64,000 bases of DNA from Methylocapsa sp. S129 (GCF_009765995.1 NZ_LMUI01000023.1:128640-192639), one strand, 5' to 3'. Counted from the first letter of the stretch, positions 35,161 through 43,824 are shown. Numbers and translations: made by a program. Notes: generated by a model from the letters alone, not told the origin.

Positions 35161-35994
35161 CTATGGCCAAATATCACGCGTGGCAAAAGCTTCGCCAAGT
35201 TCCCGCACCAGCGGCTTCATAAAGTAGGTTTCATTGGCCGGCATCACATCGGCGCGCACGCCGAAGGCGGCAAGCTCGCCCGCAACGACAGGTCCGATCG
35301 CGGCGACAAGGATGCGCTCGAGCCCTTCCCGCGCGGCGTCGACGCGCCCGTCTTTGGCGGCGACCTGAAAAAACCGCCGCACCTGCGGCGAGCTGGTGAA
35401 GGCGATGGCGTCGATCTCGCCCGCTGCGATCTGCGCGATGATTCCAAGCACGCGCTCGTCATCGGCTTCGGACGCATAGACGTAGGGCAGAACCGCGTCC
35501 GCTTGCGCCCCCGCCCCGCTGAGAAAGCCAAGCAGCGGCTGGTGATCGCCGTCGGGATAGAGCTGCACGCCGACGCGGCGGCCGGTCAGATCGAAGGCGG
35601 CAAGGGCTTCGACCACCCCGGCGCTGGTGGGAGTCGGCGCGGTGAGATCGGCGTCGAGGCCGATCTCGCGCAAGGCGCGCACGGGCTTGGGGCCTCGCGT
35701 GATTTTTCGCGGGGGCCGAAGCGCGGCGACAAAGGAATCTCTGATCCCGGCGCGCTCCGCGACGCCTGCCAATCGGCGCAGCCCCTCGCCGGTCAGCAGG
35801 ATAAGATCGTCGCCGGGCCGCGCGATGAAACGTCGCAGCCATTCCTCGACAGGCGCCGGATCGGGAGCGTCCCGGATCGCAACAAGCGGACAGGGAATGG
35901 GAATCGCGCCGCGCTCACGCAGCATGGTCGTGAACAGATCCAGCTCCCGGGTCTCGGGCACGACAATCCGCCGACCGGTCAATGGTGCGCCCAT
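35161..35994 (-). CDS. hemD: Uroporphyrinogen-III synthase-like (HemD/HEM4) protein
   Basis: A 277-residue protein with the HEM4 pattern: N-terminal GRRIVVPETRELDLFTTMLRERGA, central linker strand VGVQLYPDG, YVYASEADDERV, and AIAFTSSPQVRRFFQVA with the conserved TSSPQV. HemD closes linear hydroxymethylbilane to uroporphyrinogen III in tetrapyrrole synthesis. The gene is not beside hemC or hemE here, and alphaproteobacterial hemD often adjoins hemC, so this may be a second or divergent HEM4 protein. The next minus-strand gene upstream is 20 bases away. Confidence 0.7.
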   Translation of the reverse strand: MGAPLTGRRIVVPETRELDLFTTMLRERGAIPIPCPLVAIRDAPDPAPVEEWLRRFIARPGDDLILLTGEGLRRLAGVAERAGIRDSFVAALRPPRKITRGPKPVRALREIGLDADLTAPTPTSAGVVEALAAFDLTGRRVGVQLYPDGDHQPLLGFLSGAGAQADAVLPYVYASEADDERVLGIIAQIAAGEIDAIAFTSSPQVRRFFQVAAKDGRVDAAREGLERILVAAIGPVVAGELAAFGVRADVMPANETYFMKPLVRELGEAFATRDIWP

Positions 35995-36014
35995 GGCTGA
36001 ACCTGAACCCTCAG

Positions 36015-36350
36015 CTAGACCCCGTAGAATGAAAAGACGCGGCGCGCCTCATCGGCATGAAACGCGCCGGCGTCCGGCCCCCCCGGATCGCCCAAAAAAA
36101 CGCCCAACGCCTGCGCCTTCAGGAAGAAACCGGGGCCGGGCAGGCCCGGCCGCGTCTTACTCACGCAAAGCGCCGCCAGCATCGGGCGGCCGGCGGCCGC
36201 ATCCTCTTCCATCAGGCGTTCAAGCGCTTGCGTGAGGCGATGGATCGTCTGCGGCGGCTTCAGGCCAAGGCGCTGCGCCAGGTCCCCGTAGCTGATGGTC
36301 TTCCCGGCCTGCGCCTGATCCGTCAAAGCCTTACGAAGATGCTCGTTCAA
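36015..36350 (-). CDS. Conserved small protein of unknown function
   Basis: A 111-residue protein I do not recognise with confidence. The N-terminal half, KTISYGDLAQRLGLKPPQTIHRLTQAL, reads like a small winged-helix or MGMT-like DNA-contact fold, and the segment RPMLAALCVSKTRPGLPGPGFF is proline/glycine-rich. It lies 5 bases after the next upstream minus-strand gene and 20 before the HemD-like gene, so the three may be cotranscribed. Confidence 0.6.
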   Translation of the reverse strand: MNEHLRKALTDQAQAGKTISYGDLAQRLGLKPPQTIHRLTQALERLMEEDAAAGRPMLAALCVSKTRPGLPGPGFFLKAQALGVFLGDPGGPDAGAFHADEARRVFSFYGV

Positions 36351-36355
36351 GCCGG

Positions 36356-36634
36356 TCAGGCCTTCCGGCGCGACCCGCTTTCATCCTTGTCGTCGCGCTT
36401 GCGAAACCGCAACACGGAAGCGGAATGATTGGGACGCGCGGCGATGCGGCGGCGGCCCGTGAGAGTCAGAACATAATGGCCCCGATCGCTGTCCCAACGC
36501 ATCAGATCGTCCTGAACGGCGATCTGCCGGATAATCATCGTGGTGGGGTCCTGAACATGGGCCGGCGCTATATCGCCAAACGTATCCAGCTTTTTCAGAG
36601 CCTCGATGAGTTTATCCCCAAACGAATCTGTCAT
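36356..36634 (-). CDS. Small hypothetical protein
   Basis: A 92-residue protein without a family I can name. It starts MTDSFGDKLIEALKKLDTFG, has a middle strand-rich part ending HYVLTLTGRRRIAARP, and finishes with a very basic tail (FRKRDDKDESGSRRK), which suggests nucleic-acid or membrane-surface contact. ATG 36634 is chosen because the longer frame upstream is compositionally unlike protein. It is 5 bases from the following gene, indicating an operon. Confidence 0.55.
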   Translation of the reverse strand: MTDSFGDKLIEALKKLDTFGDIAPAHVQDPTTMIIRQIAVQDDLMRWDSDRGHYVLTLTGRRRIAARPNHSASVLRFRKRDDKDESGSRRKA

Positions 36635-36927
36635 TTGCACTCTCCAGACCCAAGATGATGCGCCCGCGGACGAACTGCAAGGCCGAAAACCCGGAATCGC
36701 CTCCATGATGCAGCCGCGATTGACCGGCCGTCCCAATTTCGGAATCGCAGACTACCCCGTCCTGCCTAGCAAAAAGGGCGCCTCACCGCGGCGATAGCGT
36801 CGAAGTCTACTCCCCCTTTCAACGGCCATTGCGAATTTTTTTGGAACTATCCGCGACTGTGTGGATTACCTCGCCAGATACTCGAACATATCGCTCAAGT
36901 ATCAGGAGCCAATAAGAGGAGATCATT

Positions 36928-37014
36928 ATGGGACTCGGTCGCGGAGCGTTACTCTGGTTGATTGGCGTGCCACTGCCCGTAATCATTCTGATTGCGCTCT
37001 TTTGGCACCACTAA
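36928..37014 (+). CDS. 28-residue single-helix membrane peptide
   Basis: ATG at 36928 with a strong AAGAGGAG Shine-Dalgarno at 36914-36921 opens a 28-codon frame ending TAA 37012-37014. The peptide starts MGLGRGALLWLIGVPLP, continues as an isoleucine/leucine-rich helix and ends FWHH. It is one hydrophobic segment with a basic N terminus, so an inner-membrane peptide. It is followed by the CsbD gene after 45 bases in an AT-rich gap, so it probably belongs to the envelope/general stress response. Confidence 0.7.
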   Translation: MGLGRGALLWLIGVPLPVIILIALFWHH

Positions 37015-37059
37015 TCTACATGTTAACTATATAAATAATTAACTATTTGGAGAATTCTC

Positions 37060-37275
37060 ATGAGCGGTACGACAGACAAAATTAAGGGCTTGGGCAATGA
37101 GGCTCTCGGCGGCGCCAAGCGCAACCTTGGCGAAGCGGTCGGCTCCGACAAACTCCAGGCGGAGGGCATCGCGCAGGAAATCAAGGGTAAGGCGCAAAAG
37201 GCGGTCGGCGACGCGAAGGACGCGGCGAAGGACGCAGCCAAGAAGATCGATGACGCGGCCAATCGCAATTTGTAA
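37060..37275 (+). CDS. CsbD family stress protein
   Basis: A 71-residue, lysine/alanine-rich, glutamine-containing hydrophilic protein with the CsbD pattern [31 protein letters not shown] and [19 protein letters not shown]. Members accumulate under general stress and have no known enzymatic role. TTTGGAG precedes the ATG. A rho-independent terminator follows at 37300-37328. Neighbours are the 28-residue peptide, an Nramp-related transporter and Dps. Confidence 0.92.
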   Translation: MSGTTDKIKGLGNEALGGAKRNLGEAVGSDKLQAEGIAQEIKGKAQKAVGDAKDAAKDAAKKIDDAANRNL

Positions 37276-37299
37276 CCCTCATCATCCCACCGAATATCG

Positions 37300-37328
37300 C
37301 GCCGGCCCCTTCCAAGGGCCGGCGTTTT
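37300..37328 (+). terminator. Rho-independent terminator after csbD
   Basis: CGCCGGCCC (37300-37308) pairs perfectly with GGGCCGGCG (37316-37324) around a 7-base loop and is followed directly by TTTT. It lies 24 bases after the CsbD stop and 35 bases before the end of the convergent transporter gene. Confidence 0.85.
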
Positions 37329-37362
37329 GTTGCGAGGTCCCCGCAAAACGCCGACCACGAAA

Positions 37363-38652
37363 CTAACGGATCGAGGTGACGACCATGGCGACAATGGTCA
37401 GCGCCATGACGATGGTGGCGAGCCAGCCGACCGTCAGAAGCGGGCGCGGCAACGTGAAGCTCCCCATGATGTCGCGGCGCATCGTCAGGATCATCATCAT
37501 CGTCATGACCGGCGCCGCCACGACGCCATTGACGACCGCGCTCCAGAACAAAGCCTTGATCGGATCGATCGGCGTGAAATTCATGATCGCGCCGATGATC
37601 GTCGCCACGGCGATTGCGCCATAGAAGGCCTTGGCCTGCTGCGGCTTGCGGGCGAGCCCGACGGGCCAGCCGCGCGCCTCGCCCAGGGCGTAGGCCGCCG
37701 ATCCCGCCAGAACCGGCAGCGTCAGGAGCCCCGTCCCGATAATGCCGGCGGCGAATATGGCGAAAGCAAAATTACCCGCGATCGGCCGCAAAGCCTCGGC
37801 GGCCTGACTCGACGTTTGAATGTCGGTCATGCCATGCGCGTTGAGCGTCGCCGCCGTCGTGATGATGATGAAGAGGGCGATCAGATTGGACAGAGCCATG
37901 CCGAGATAAGTGTCGACGCGGATGCGCGAAAGCTCCGACGGCCCCTGTTCCGGCGCCCGCTTGAGCGGGCTGGCCTCCGGCCGCTCCTGCTCATCCTCGA
38001 CTTCCTCGCCCGCTTGCCAGAAGAACAGATAGGGGCTGATCGTCGTGCCCAGCACCGCGACAACGGCGACGACGTAATCGGTCTTCCATGACAAGGACGG
38101 GACGACGAGCGCATAGCCGACATCGGCCCACGGCACCTGGACCACGAAGACCGTGCCGACATAGGCGAACAACGACAGCGTCAGCCATTTGAGAACCGAC
38201 ACATAGCGCGCATAGCGCACGAATATTTCGAGCAACGCCGACACGATGGCGAAGAGAGCGACGTAAAGCAATTGCGGGCCACCGATCAGCAAGCGCAGCG
38301 CCGCCCCCATCGCGCCCAGATCGGCGCCGATATTGATCGTATTGGCCAGCAGAAGCAGCCCGACGACGCCGTTGAGCAGCCAGGCCGGATAATATTTGCG
38401 CAAATTTCCCGCAATCCCGGCGCCGGTGACGCGGCCGATGCGCGCGCTGATTTCCTGGATCGCGCACATCAGCGGATAGGTCAGAACGAGCGTCCAGGCG
38501 AGGCCATAGCCAAACTGGGCGCCGACCTGCGAATAAGTCGCGATGCCGCTGGGATCGTCGTCGGACGCGCCGGTGATCAGGCCGGGGCCCAGAATTTGGA
38601 GAAGCTTCGGGCGTTCGGGTTGTTTCACAACGGCGGGCGCGGCGGTTTGCAT
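37363..38652 (-). CDS. Nramp-related divalent metal transporter
   Basis: A 429-residue membrane protein with about eleven hydrophobic helices in the Nramp/SLC11 pattern. TM1 reads ITGASDDDPSGIATYSQ: DPSG replaces the canonical DPGN metal-site motif. TM6 reads TISPYLFFWQAGEEVED where Mn/Fe Nramps have MPH, so the metal-ligand methionine is absent. It therefore belongs to the divergent Nramp-related branch, and its substrate may not be Mn(II) or Fe(II). ATG 38652 (MQTAAPAVV) has AAGGA upstream. It lies 83 bases downstream of dps on the same strand, suggesting linked metal/oxidative-stress roles. Confidence 0.85.
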   Translation of the reverse strand: MQTAAPAVVKQPERPKLLQILGPGLITGASDDDPSGIATYSQVGAQFGYGLAWTLVLTYPLMCAIQEISARIGRVTGAGIAGNLRKYYPAWLLNGVVGLLLLANTINIGADLGAMGAALRLLIGGPQLLYVALFAIVSALLEIFVRYARYVSVLKWLTLSLFAYVGTVFVVQVPWADVGYALVVPSLSWKTDYVVAVVAVLGTTISPYLFFWQAGEEVEDEQERPEASPLKRAPEQGPSELSRIRVDTYLGMALSNLIALFIIITTAATLNAHGMTDIQTSSQAAEALRPIAGNFAFAIFAAGIIGTGLLTLPVLAGSAAYALGEARGWPVGLARKPQQAKAFYGAIAVATIIGAIMNFTPIDPIKALFWSAVVNGVVAAPVMTMMMILTMRRDIMGSFTLPRPLLTVGWLATIVMALTIVAMVVTSIR

Positions 38653-38735
38653 CGTTAGATCCTTCGCGGAAATCCTGAACGACGCGCTCAGTCGCAATTT
38701 TTATCGAAGACAAGCCGGCTCGCCGGCGGCCGCGC

Positions 38736-39275
38736 TCAGTGACCCGTGCTGTCGGCGCCTCTGGTCGCCTCAAACAAGAACCATGTTCTGCGCTCCGCAT
38801 CGTCGATGTAATTCTCCAGCAGGCTCGCCGTCGCGACATCGTTATGATCGTCGCAAAGCGCATGCGCCTTGCGCATGCTCGCCGCCACCGCCTTGTTGTC
38901 GGCCATCAGCTCCGCGAGCATATCGAAGGGCGACACGAAGGTCGCGTCATTGTCCTTGATCCGCTGGAGTTTTGAGATATGGCCGATGGAATGGACGGTT
39001 CTGCCGCCAAGCTTGCGAACCCGTTCGGCGAGGGGATCGGTGGTCGCGAAAATCTGGTCCGATTGTTCGTCGAGCATGAGATGATAGTCACGAAAATGCG
39101 GACCGCTCATGTGCCAGTGAAAGTTCTTGGTTTTGAGGTACAGCGCGAAACTGTCGGCCAGAATGTGATTGAGCTCCGCGACGACGGGATGGGCCTTGGC
39201 CGAGATATCGCTTGGCGTGTTCAAGGCGGAAGGCCTGGTGTCCTCAGCGCCTCTCGATTTCGTAATCGTCGACAT
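38736..39275 (-). CDS. dps: Dps family DNA-protection/ferritin-like protein
   Basis: A 179-residue four-helix ferritin-like protein. The inter-subunit ferroxidase-centre residues are in KTKNFHWHMSGPHFRDYHLMLDEQSDQIF. Dps oxidises and stores Fe(II) using peroxide and coats DNA under starvation. The N-terminal ~25 residues (polar, with a basic start) are longer than in minimal Dps and could contact DNA. An EcfG-type promoter lies at 39328-39353, fitting general-stress control. Confidence 0.93.
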   Translation of the reverse strand: MSTITKSRGAEDTRPSALNTPSDISAKAHPVVAELNHILADSFALYLKTKNFHWHMSGPHFRDYHLMLDEQSDQIFATTDPLAERVRKLGGRTVHSIGHISKLQRIKDNDATFVSPFDMLAELMADNKAVAASMRKAHALCDDHNDVATASLLENYIDDAERRTWFLFEATRGADSTGH

Positions 39276-39327
39276 CGATCAAAACTCCCTGTCCGAAACA
39301 GCCGTAAGGCGCATGATATTCGGGGCT

Positions 39328-39353
39328 AAACGTCGGAGCGCCCGTTTCGTTCC
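39328..39353 (-). promoter_or_regulatory. EcfG (sigma-E-type general stress) promoter for dps
   Basis: On the minus strand, GGAAC (39353-39349) is followed after exactly 17 bases by GTTT (39331-39328). This matches the alphaproteobacterial EcfG consensus GGAAC-N16/17-cGTT. The -10 lies about 52 bases upstream of the dps start codon, leaving a short leader. dps is a known EcfG target in this class. Confidence 0.75.
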
Positions 39354-39390
39354 CGCCAGGCGGCGGCGAGGCCGCGCCGATTCCAGCCGC

Positions 39391-40296
39391 TCAGCGATCG
39401 ACGGGCCTCATCGCGCCGATCAATTCTCTCAGGAATTCCTCGCAGACCGGCGGCAACGTGCGCTTGCGTCGTTTGACGAGGCTGATGGTTCGTGAAAAGC
39501 GCGCATCGTCGATCGGGCGCGCGCGTAAGTCCGGCGCCGCGTCGATTTCTTTCGAGGAAGCCGGCAGGATGGTGATGCCAAGGCCCGCCCGCACGAGGCC
39601 GACGGCGGTCATCATATAGGTCGCCTCCGCGGCGGGGCGGATGATGCGCCCCGAAGAGACGAAGGCGGCGTCGACGATCGCGCGAACGCTCGTCTCGGGA
39701 TCCATCAGCACCAGAGGAAAGTCGGCGAGGTCGGGAAGCGTGATTTTTCGTCGCGAGGCGAGCGGATGACGGCGTGGAAAGACGACGCAAAGCCGATCCT
39801 TCGCCTCATGCAGAATCTCGACGTCCGGCGTCAGTTCGACGCCGGCGGTGACGCCCAGATCGACCGCTTCGCTTTGCACGAGCGCGACGACCTTGCTCGC
39901 AATAGCGTCGCGAATGACGAAGGCGATCGCCGGATTGGCGGTGCGGAAGCGCGCGACCACATCGGGCAGGCCGGCCGCCGAAAAAGAGGGCAGCGCCGCG
40001 ATCCTGATCGTGCCGCGCCGTCCCTTGGCGATGTCGCGCGCCTCGCTCATCGCGCCGTCGAGATCGGAAAGCAGTCGGCGCAGCCGCGGCGCCAGTTCGC
40101 CGCCGACGCTCGTCAAGGCGACGCCGCGCGGATCGCGATCGAACAATTTCATGCCGAACGAGGATTCAAGATTGCGAATTTGCACCGTCAGCGCGGGCTG
40201 CGACAGATGCAGCCTCTTGGCGGCACGCGTAAAGCTGCGCTCGTCCGCCAGCGTGACGAAGGCGCGCAATTGCGGCAGCGAATAGGTCATAATCAA
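39391..40296 (-). CDS. LysR family transcriptional regulator
   Basis: A 301-residue LysR protein: N-terminal HTH (LPQLRAFVTLADERSFTRAAKRLHLSQPALTVQIRNLE) and a C-terminal periplasmic-binding-like effector domain. It is divergent from the AtuA-family gene across a 95-base AT-rich gap, the standard layout for a LysR activator of the adjacent operon (AtuA-esterase-ABC importer). The ATG at 40296 or the one at 40290 could be used. Confidence 0.92.
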   Translation of the reverse strand: MIMTYSLPQLRAFVTLADERSFTRAAKRLHLSQPALTVQIRNLESSFGMKLFDRDPRGVALTSVGGELAPRLRRLLSDLDGAMSEARDIAKGRRGTIRIAALPSFSAAGLPDVVARFRTANPAIAFVIRDAIASKVVALVQSEAVDLGVTAGVELTPDVEILHEAKDRLCVVFPRRHPLASRRKITLPDLADFPLVLMDPETSVRAIVDAAFVSSGRIIRPAAEATYMMTAVGLVRAGLGITILPASSKEIDAAPDLRARPIDDARFSRTISLVKRRKRTLPPVCEEFLRELIGAMRPVDR

Positions 40297-40391
40297 ATAC
40301 TATAATTGTGATCAGAAACATTCAATTGTCTAATGGCGCCTCGCCATCTTATCTGCCCCTTCGGCGCTGAAACTGCGGCGCGGGAGGAAAT

Positions 40392-41735
40392 ATGAGGCGA
40401 ATCAGGTTGGGCGCGGGCGCGGGCTTCTCGGGCGACCGGATCGAGCCGGCCGTCGAACTCGCCGAGCGCGGCGCCCTCGACTATCTCATCTTCGAATGCC
40501 TCGCCGAGCGCACGATCGCGCTCGCGCAGCAGGCGCGCCGCGCCGATCCTTCGCTCGGCTACGATCCGCTGCTGGAGGCGCGCATGCGCGCGATCCTGCC
40601 GATCTGCGCGGCGAAGGGCGTCAAGATCATCTCCAACATGGGCGCCGCCAATCCGCTCGGCGCCGCGCGGCGCATCGCCGAGATCGCGGCCGAGTGCGGC
40701 TGTCGCGGTCTGAGGATCGCCGCCGTCACGGGCGACGACGTGCTCGAACTGATGCGCGCCCGCAATGCGGAAATGGAAGAGACGGGCGGCCGCATCGCCG
40801 ATCTCGGCGACAGAATCATCTCGGCCAACGCCTATCTCGGCGCCGAGCCGATCGTCTCGGCCCTCGCGCAAGGCGCTGACGTGGTCGTCACCGGACGCTC
40901 TTCCGATCCAGCGTTGTTTCTCGCGCCTCTACTGCATGAGTTCGGCTGGCGGCGCGACGATTGGCGCCTGCTCGGCCAAGGCGCGCTCGCGGGTCATTTG
41001 CTCGAATGCGCGGGCCAGGTCAGCGGCGGCTATTTCGCCGATCCTGGCTTCAAGGAGACCCCCGATCTCGCACGCCTCGGTTTCCCCATCGGCGAAATAA
41101 GCGCCGACGGCGACCTCGTCCTCAGCAAAATCGAAGGCTCGGGCGGCCGCATTACCGAGGCGACGTGCAAGGAGCAATTGCTCTACGAAATCCACGATCC
41201 CGCGCGCTACATCCAGCCCGATGTCGTCGCCGATTTCTCGCAAGCGACGGTGCGCGAGATCGGCCCCGATCGCGTGCGGGTCGCGGGCGGGCGCGGCAGT
41301 CCGAGGCCGGACGCGCTCAAGGTTTCGATCGGCTATCTCGACGGCTATATCGGCGAAGGGCAAATCTCCTATGCCGGCGCTGGCGCGCTGGCGCGCGGCC
41401 GCCTCGCCATCGACATCGTGCGCGAGCGGCTGGCGCAAACGCAGGTCGCCGCCACGGAGCTGCGCTTTGAAATCATCGGCCTGAACGCCTTGCATGGCGA
41501 CCGGCTTTCGCGCGACGCGCACGAACCTTACGAAGTGCGCGTGCGAGTCGCCGGGCACGCGCTTTCCAGACAGGAAGCCGCGCGCATCGGCGCCGAAGTC
41601 GAAACGCTTTACACCAACGGGCCAGCCGCCGGCGGCGGCGTCGTCAAATCGACGCGCGAAGTGATCGCCGTCGCCTCGGCCTACGCGCCGCGCGAGGCGG
41701 TTCGGCCCAGCGTCTCGTTCGAGGTCGCCCGATGA
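40392..41735 (+). CDS. AtuA family (DUF1446) acyl-metabolism protein, main domain
   Basis: A 447-residue protein of the AtuA/DUF1446 family, linked to acyclic terpene and related branched acid catabolism but without a defined reaction. It shows RIRLGAGAGFSGDRIEPAVELAERG at the start, KIISNMGAANPLGAARR, VVTGRSSDPALFLAPLLHEFGW and ATCKEQLLYEIHDPARYIQPDVVADFS. Many AtuA proteins carry an additional about 110-residue C-terminal domain; here that domain is encoded separately at 43474. GGAGGA precedes the ATG. The 3' end overlaps a possible upstream start of the tannase-family gene. Confidence 0.9.
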   Translation: MRRIRLGAGAGFSGDRIEPAVELAERGALDYLIFECLAERTIALAQQARRADPSLGYDPLLEARMRAILPICAAKGVKIISNMGAANPLGAARRIAEIAAECGCRGLRIAAVTGDDVLELMRARNAEMEETGGRIADLGDRIISANAYLGAEPIVSALAQGADVVVTGRSSDPALFLAPLLHEFGWRRDDWRLLGQGALAGHLLECAGQVSGGYFADPGFKETPDLARLGFPIGEISADGDLVLSKIEGSGGRITEATCKEQLLYEIHDPARYIQPDVVADFSQATVREIGPDRVRVAGGRGSPRPDALKVSIGYLDGYIGEGQISYAGAGALARGRLAIDIVRERLAQTQVAATELRFEIIGLNALHGDRLSRDAHEPYEVRVRVAGHALSRQEAARIGAEVETLYTNGPAAGGGVVKSTREVIAVASAYAPREAVRPSVSFEVAR

Positions 41736-41794
41736 AATCGCGCGAGCTCGACCCCGCCGATCAATCGCAGCAACTGGAGACAGGAGACGGATCC

Positions 41795-43477
41795 ATGAGC
41801 AAGCAGAGGCGGGACCGATCGGCGCAGAGAAAAAAGGCGCATGGGCTGAGCTTTTTTCATGGCCTGGCCATCGTCTCGGCCGCAGCTTTTTCCTGCCATG
41901 CCGCAACGGCCGTCGCGGCCGATTGCCAAAGTCTGGCGGCGCTGTCTTTGCCCAACGCCAAGATCGACGCGGCCCAGGAGATCGACGCCGGCTCCTATAC
42001 GCCGGCGGGCGCGAAGGCCATTGCCGGCCTGCCGGCGTTTTGCCGCATCCATGGAATCATCGCGCCAGCGCCAGGCTCCCAGATCGGTTTCGAATTGTGG
42101 TTGCCGCGCACGAGCTGGAACCACAAATTGGAAATGTTCGGCAATGGCGGGTACAGTTCCGACATCAGCTATGCCGACATGGCCGACCGCTTGCAAACGG
42201 GATATGCGAGCGTGGCCACCGACACCGGGCACATCGGATCGGATCCGGCTTTCGCGGCGGGACATCCAGAAAGCATCGTCGATTGGGGCCACCGCGCGGT
42301 TCATGAGACGGCGCAAAAGGCCAAATTGCTGGTCGCGGCCTATTACGGCGCGGCGCCCGTCCACGCCTATTTCAAGGGCTGCTCGACCGGCGGACATCAG
42401 GCGCTGATGGAGGCGCAGCGTTTCCCTGGCGATTTTGACGGCATCATCGCCGGCGACCCGGGCAACAACCGCACCCATCTCAACGCCGGCTTTCTCTGGC
42501 AATATATCGCCAACCACCCGCATGGCGACGACGCGCATCCGATCATCCCGGCCTCCAAGCTTTCGATGATCACCCAAGCCGTCGTGAAAGCCTGCCAGGG
42601 GTTGAACGGCTCACAAGATGGCGGTCTGCCGACCGACAATTTCCTCACCGACCCGGGTAGCTGCCATTTCGATCCCGCGACCATCGCATGCAAGGGTGCG
42701 GACGCGGCCGATTGCCTGACCGCGCCGCAAGCGCAGGCGCTCAAGGCGATGTATGACGGCGCCCGCGACCCGCAGACGGGCGAGCGCATCTTTTTCGGCT
42801 GGCCGCCCGGCAGCGAAGGCTCGAGCGCGGTCGTCGAGCGTCTGCCGGGTTGGAGCCTGTACTGGGCCGATCCTGCGAAAGCCGATCAGCCGGCGCGCCT
42901 GACCTATTGGCGCGACTGGGCCTTCGACGATAAGTGGAATTGGTGGAATTTCGATTGGAGCCGCGACATGCGCGCCGCCGACGCCAAGCTCGCCCCCATC
43001 ATCAACGCCAACAGCCCGGATCTGGAGACTTTCCGCAAGCTCGGCGGCAAATTGCTCGAATACCACGGACTGGCCGACCCGGTCGCGCCGCCACTTGATT
43101 CCATCAGCTATTACGAACATGTGGTCGCGGACCAAAAGGAGAAGCACGCGGACCTGTCCGCCGGCGCATTCTATCGCCTGTTCCTCGTGCCCGGCATGGC
43201 CCATTGCTCGGGCGGCCCGGGCGCCGATCGGTTCGATGCGCAATCGGCTCTGGAGAATTGGGTGGAGCGCGGCGCGCCGCCCGATTCGATGATCGCCTCG
43301 CACGCCGACGGCGAGGGAGCGGCGACGCATGTCGCCTTCTCACGGCCGCTCTGCCCCTATCCGCGGCAGGCGCGTTATGACGGCAAGGGCGATCCGACGC
43401 TCGCCGGCAGCTTTGTCTGTCGAGACGATGGGCGTTCTCGCGAGCCCCCCTCCGTCGGGCCGGATTATTCGAAATGA
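41795..43477 (+). CDS. Secreted tannase/feruloyl-esterase-family hydrolase
   Basis: A 560-residue tannase-family esterase with a Sec signal peptide (about residues 1-42, ending TAVAADC). The nucleophile elbow is GCSTGGH (S197), followed by FPGDFDGIIAGDP; the acid is in LEYHGLADPVAPP and the histidine in VPGMAHCSGGPGADRFD. Cysteines typical of the family's disulphides are present. It should hydrolyse ester bonds of aromatic or other acyl esters in the periplasm or outside. ATG 41795 has AGGAG at 41782-41786; a start at 41732 overlapping the AtuA stop would bury the signal peptide. It sits between the two parts of AtuA. Confidence 0.88.
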   Translation: MSKQRRDRSAQRKKAHGLSFFHGLAIVSAAAFSCHAATAVAADCQSLAALSLPNAKIDAAQEIDAGSYTPAGAKAIAGLPAFCRIHGIIAPAPGSQIGFELWLPRTSWNHKLEMFGNGGYSSDISYADMADRLQTGYASVATDTGHIGSDPAFAAGHPESIVDWGHRAVHETAQKAKLLVAAYYGAAPVHAYFKGCSTGGHQALMEAQRFPGDFDGIIAGDPGNNRTHLNAGFLWQYIANHPHGDDAHPIIPASKLSMITQAVVKACQGLNGSQDGGLPTDNFLTDPGSCHFDPATIACKGADAADCLTAPQAQALKAMYDGARDPQTGERIFFGWPPGSEGSSAVVERLPGWSLYWADPAKADQPARLTYWRDWAFDDKWNWWNFDWSRDMRAADAKLAPIINANSPDLETFRKLGGKLLEYHGLADPVAPPLDSISYYEHVVADQKEKHADLSAGAFYRLFLVPGMAHCSGGPGADRFDAQSALENWVERGAPPDSMIASHADGEGAATHVAFSRPLCPYPRQARYDGKGDPTLAGSFVCRDDGRSREPPSVGPDYSK

Positions 43478-43824
43478 AGCTGCGCGAGATCGCCCATTCG
43501 CGCACCGGCGACAAAGGCGACACTTCGAACATCTCGCTGATCGCCTTCGAAGCGAAGAACTATCCGCTCATCGTCGCACAGGTAAGCGCCGCGCGCGTGC
43601 GCGAGCATTTCTCGGAGCTCGTCCATGGCGAAGTCGCCCGCTATGAGCTGCCCGCGATCGGCGCGCTCAATTTCGTTTTGCGCAACGCGCTGGGCGGCGG
43701 CGTGACGCGCTCGCTCGCACTCGACGCCCATGGCAAGAGTTTGAGTTCGGCGCTGCTCGATCTCGACATCGATCCGGACGTGGCTGAATCCAACGAATCA
43801 AAAGAAGGGGAGAAAACGCTATGA
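43474..43824 (+). CDS. AtuA C-terminal-domain protein
   Basis: A 116-residue protein matching the small C-terminal domain of AtuA family proteins: LREIAHSRTGDKGDTSNISLIAF at the N terminus, then ARYELPAIGALNFVLRNALGGGVTRSLALDAHGKSLS. It overlaps the tannase gene and the following binding-protein gene by four bases each, so it is translationally coupled to both. It probably pairs with the AtuA main domain encoded at 40392. The last 15 residues are unconserved. Confidence 0.85.
   Translation: MKLREIAHSRTGDKGDTSNISLIAFEAKNYPLIVAQVSAARVREHFSELVHGEVARYELPAIGALNFVLRNALGGGVTRSLALDAHGKSLSSALLDLDIDPDVAESNESKEGEKTL

Noticed and set aside
36606-36797. A 63-codon plus-strand frame
   Set aside because: Overlaps the start of a minus-strand gene, lacks a ribosome site and shows no family pattern.
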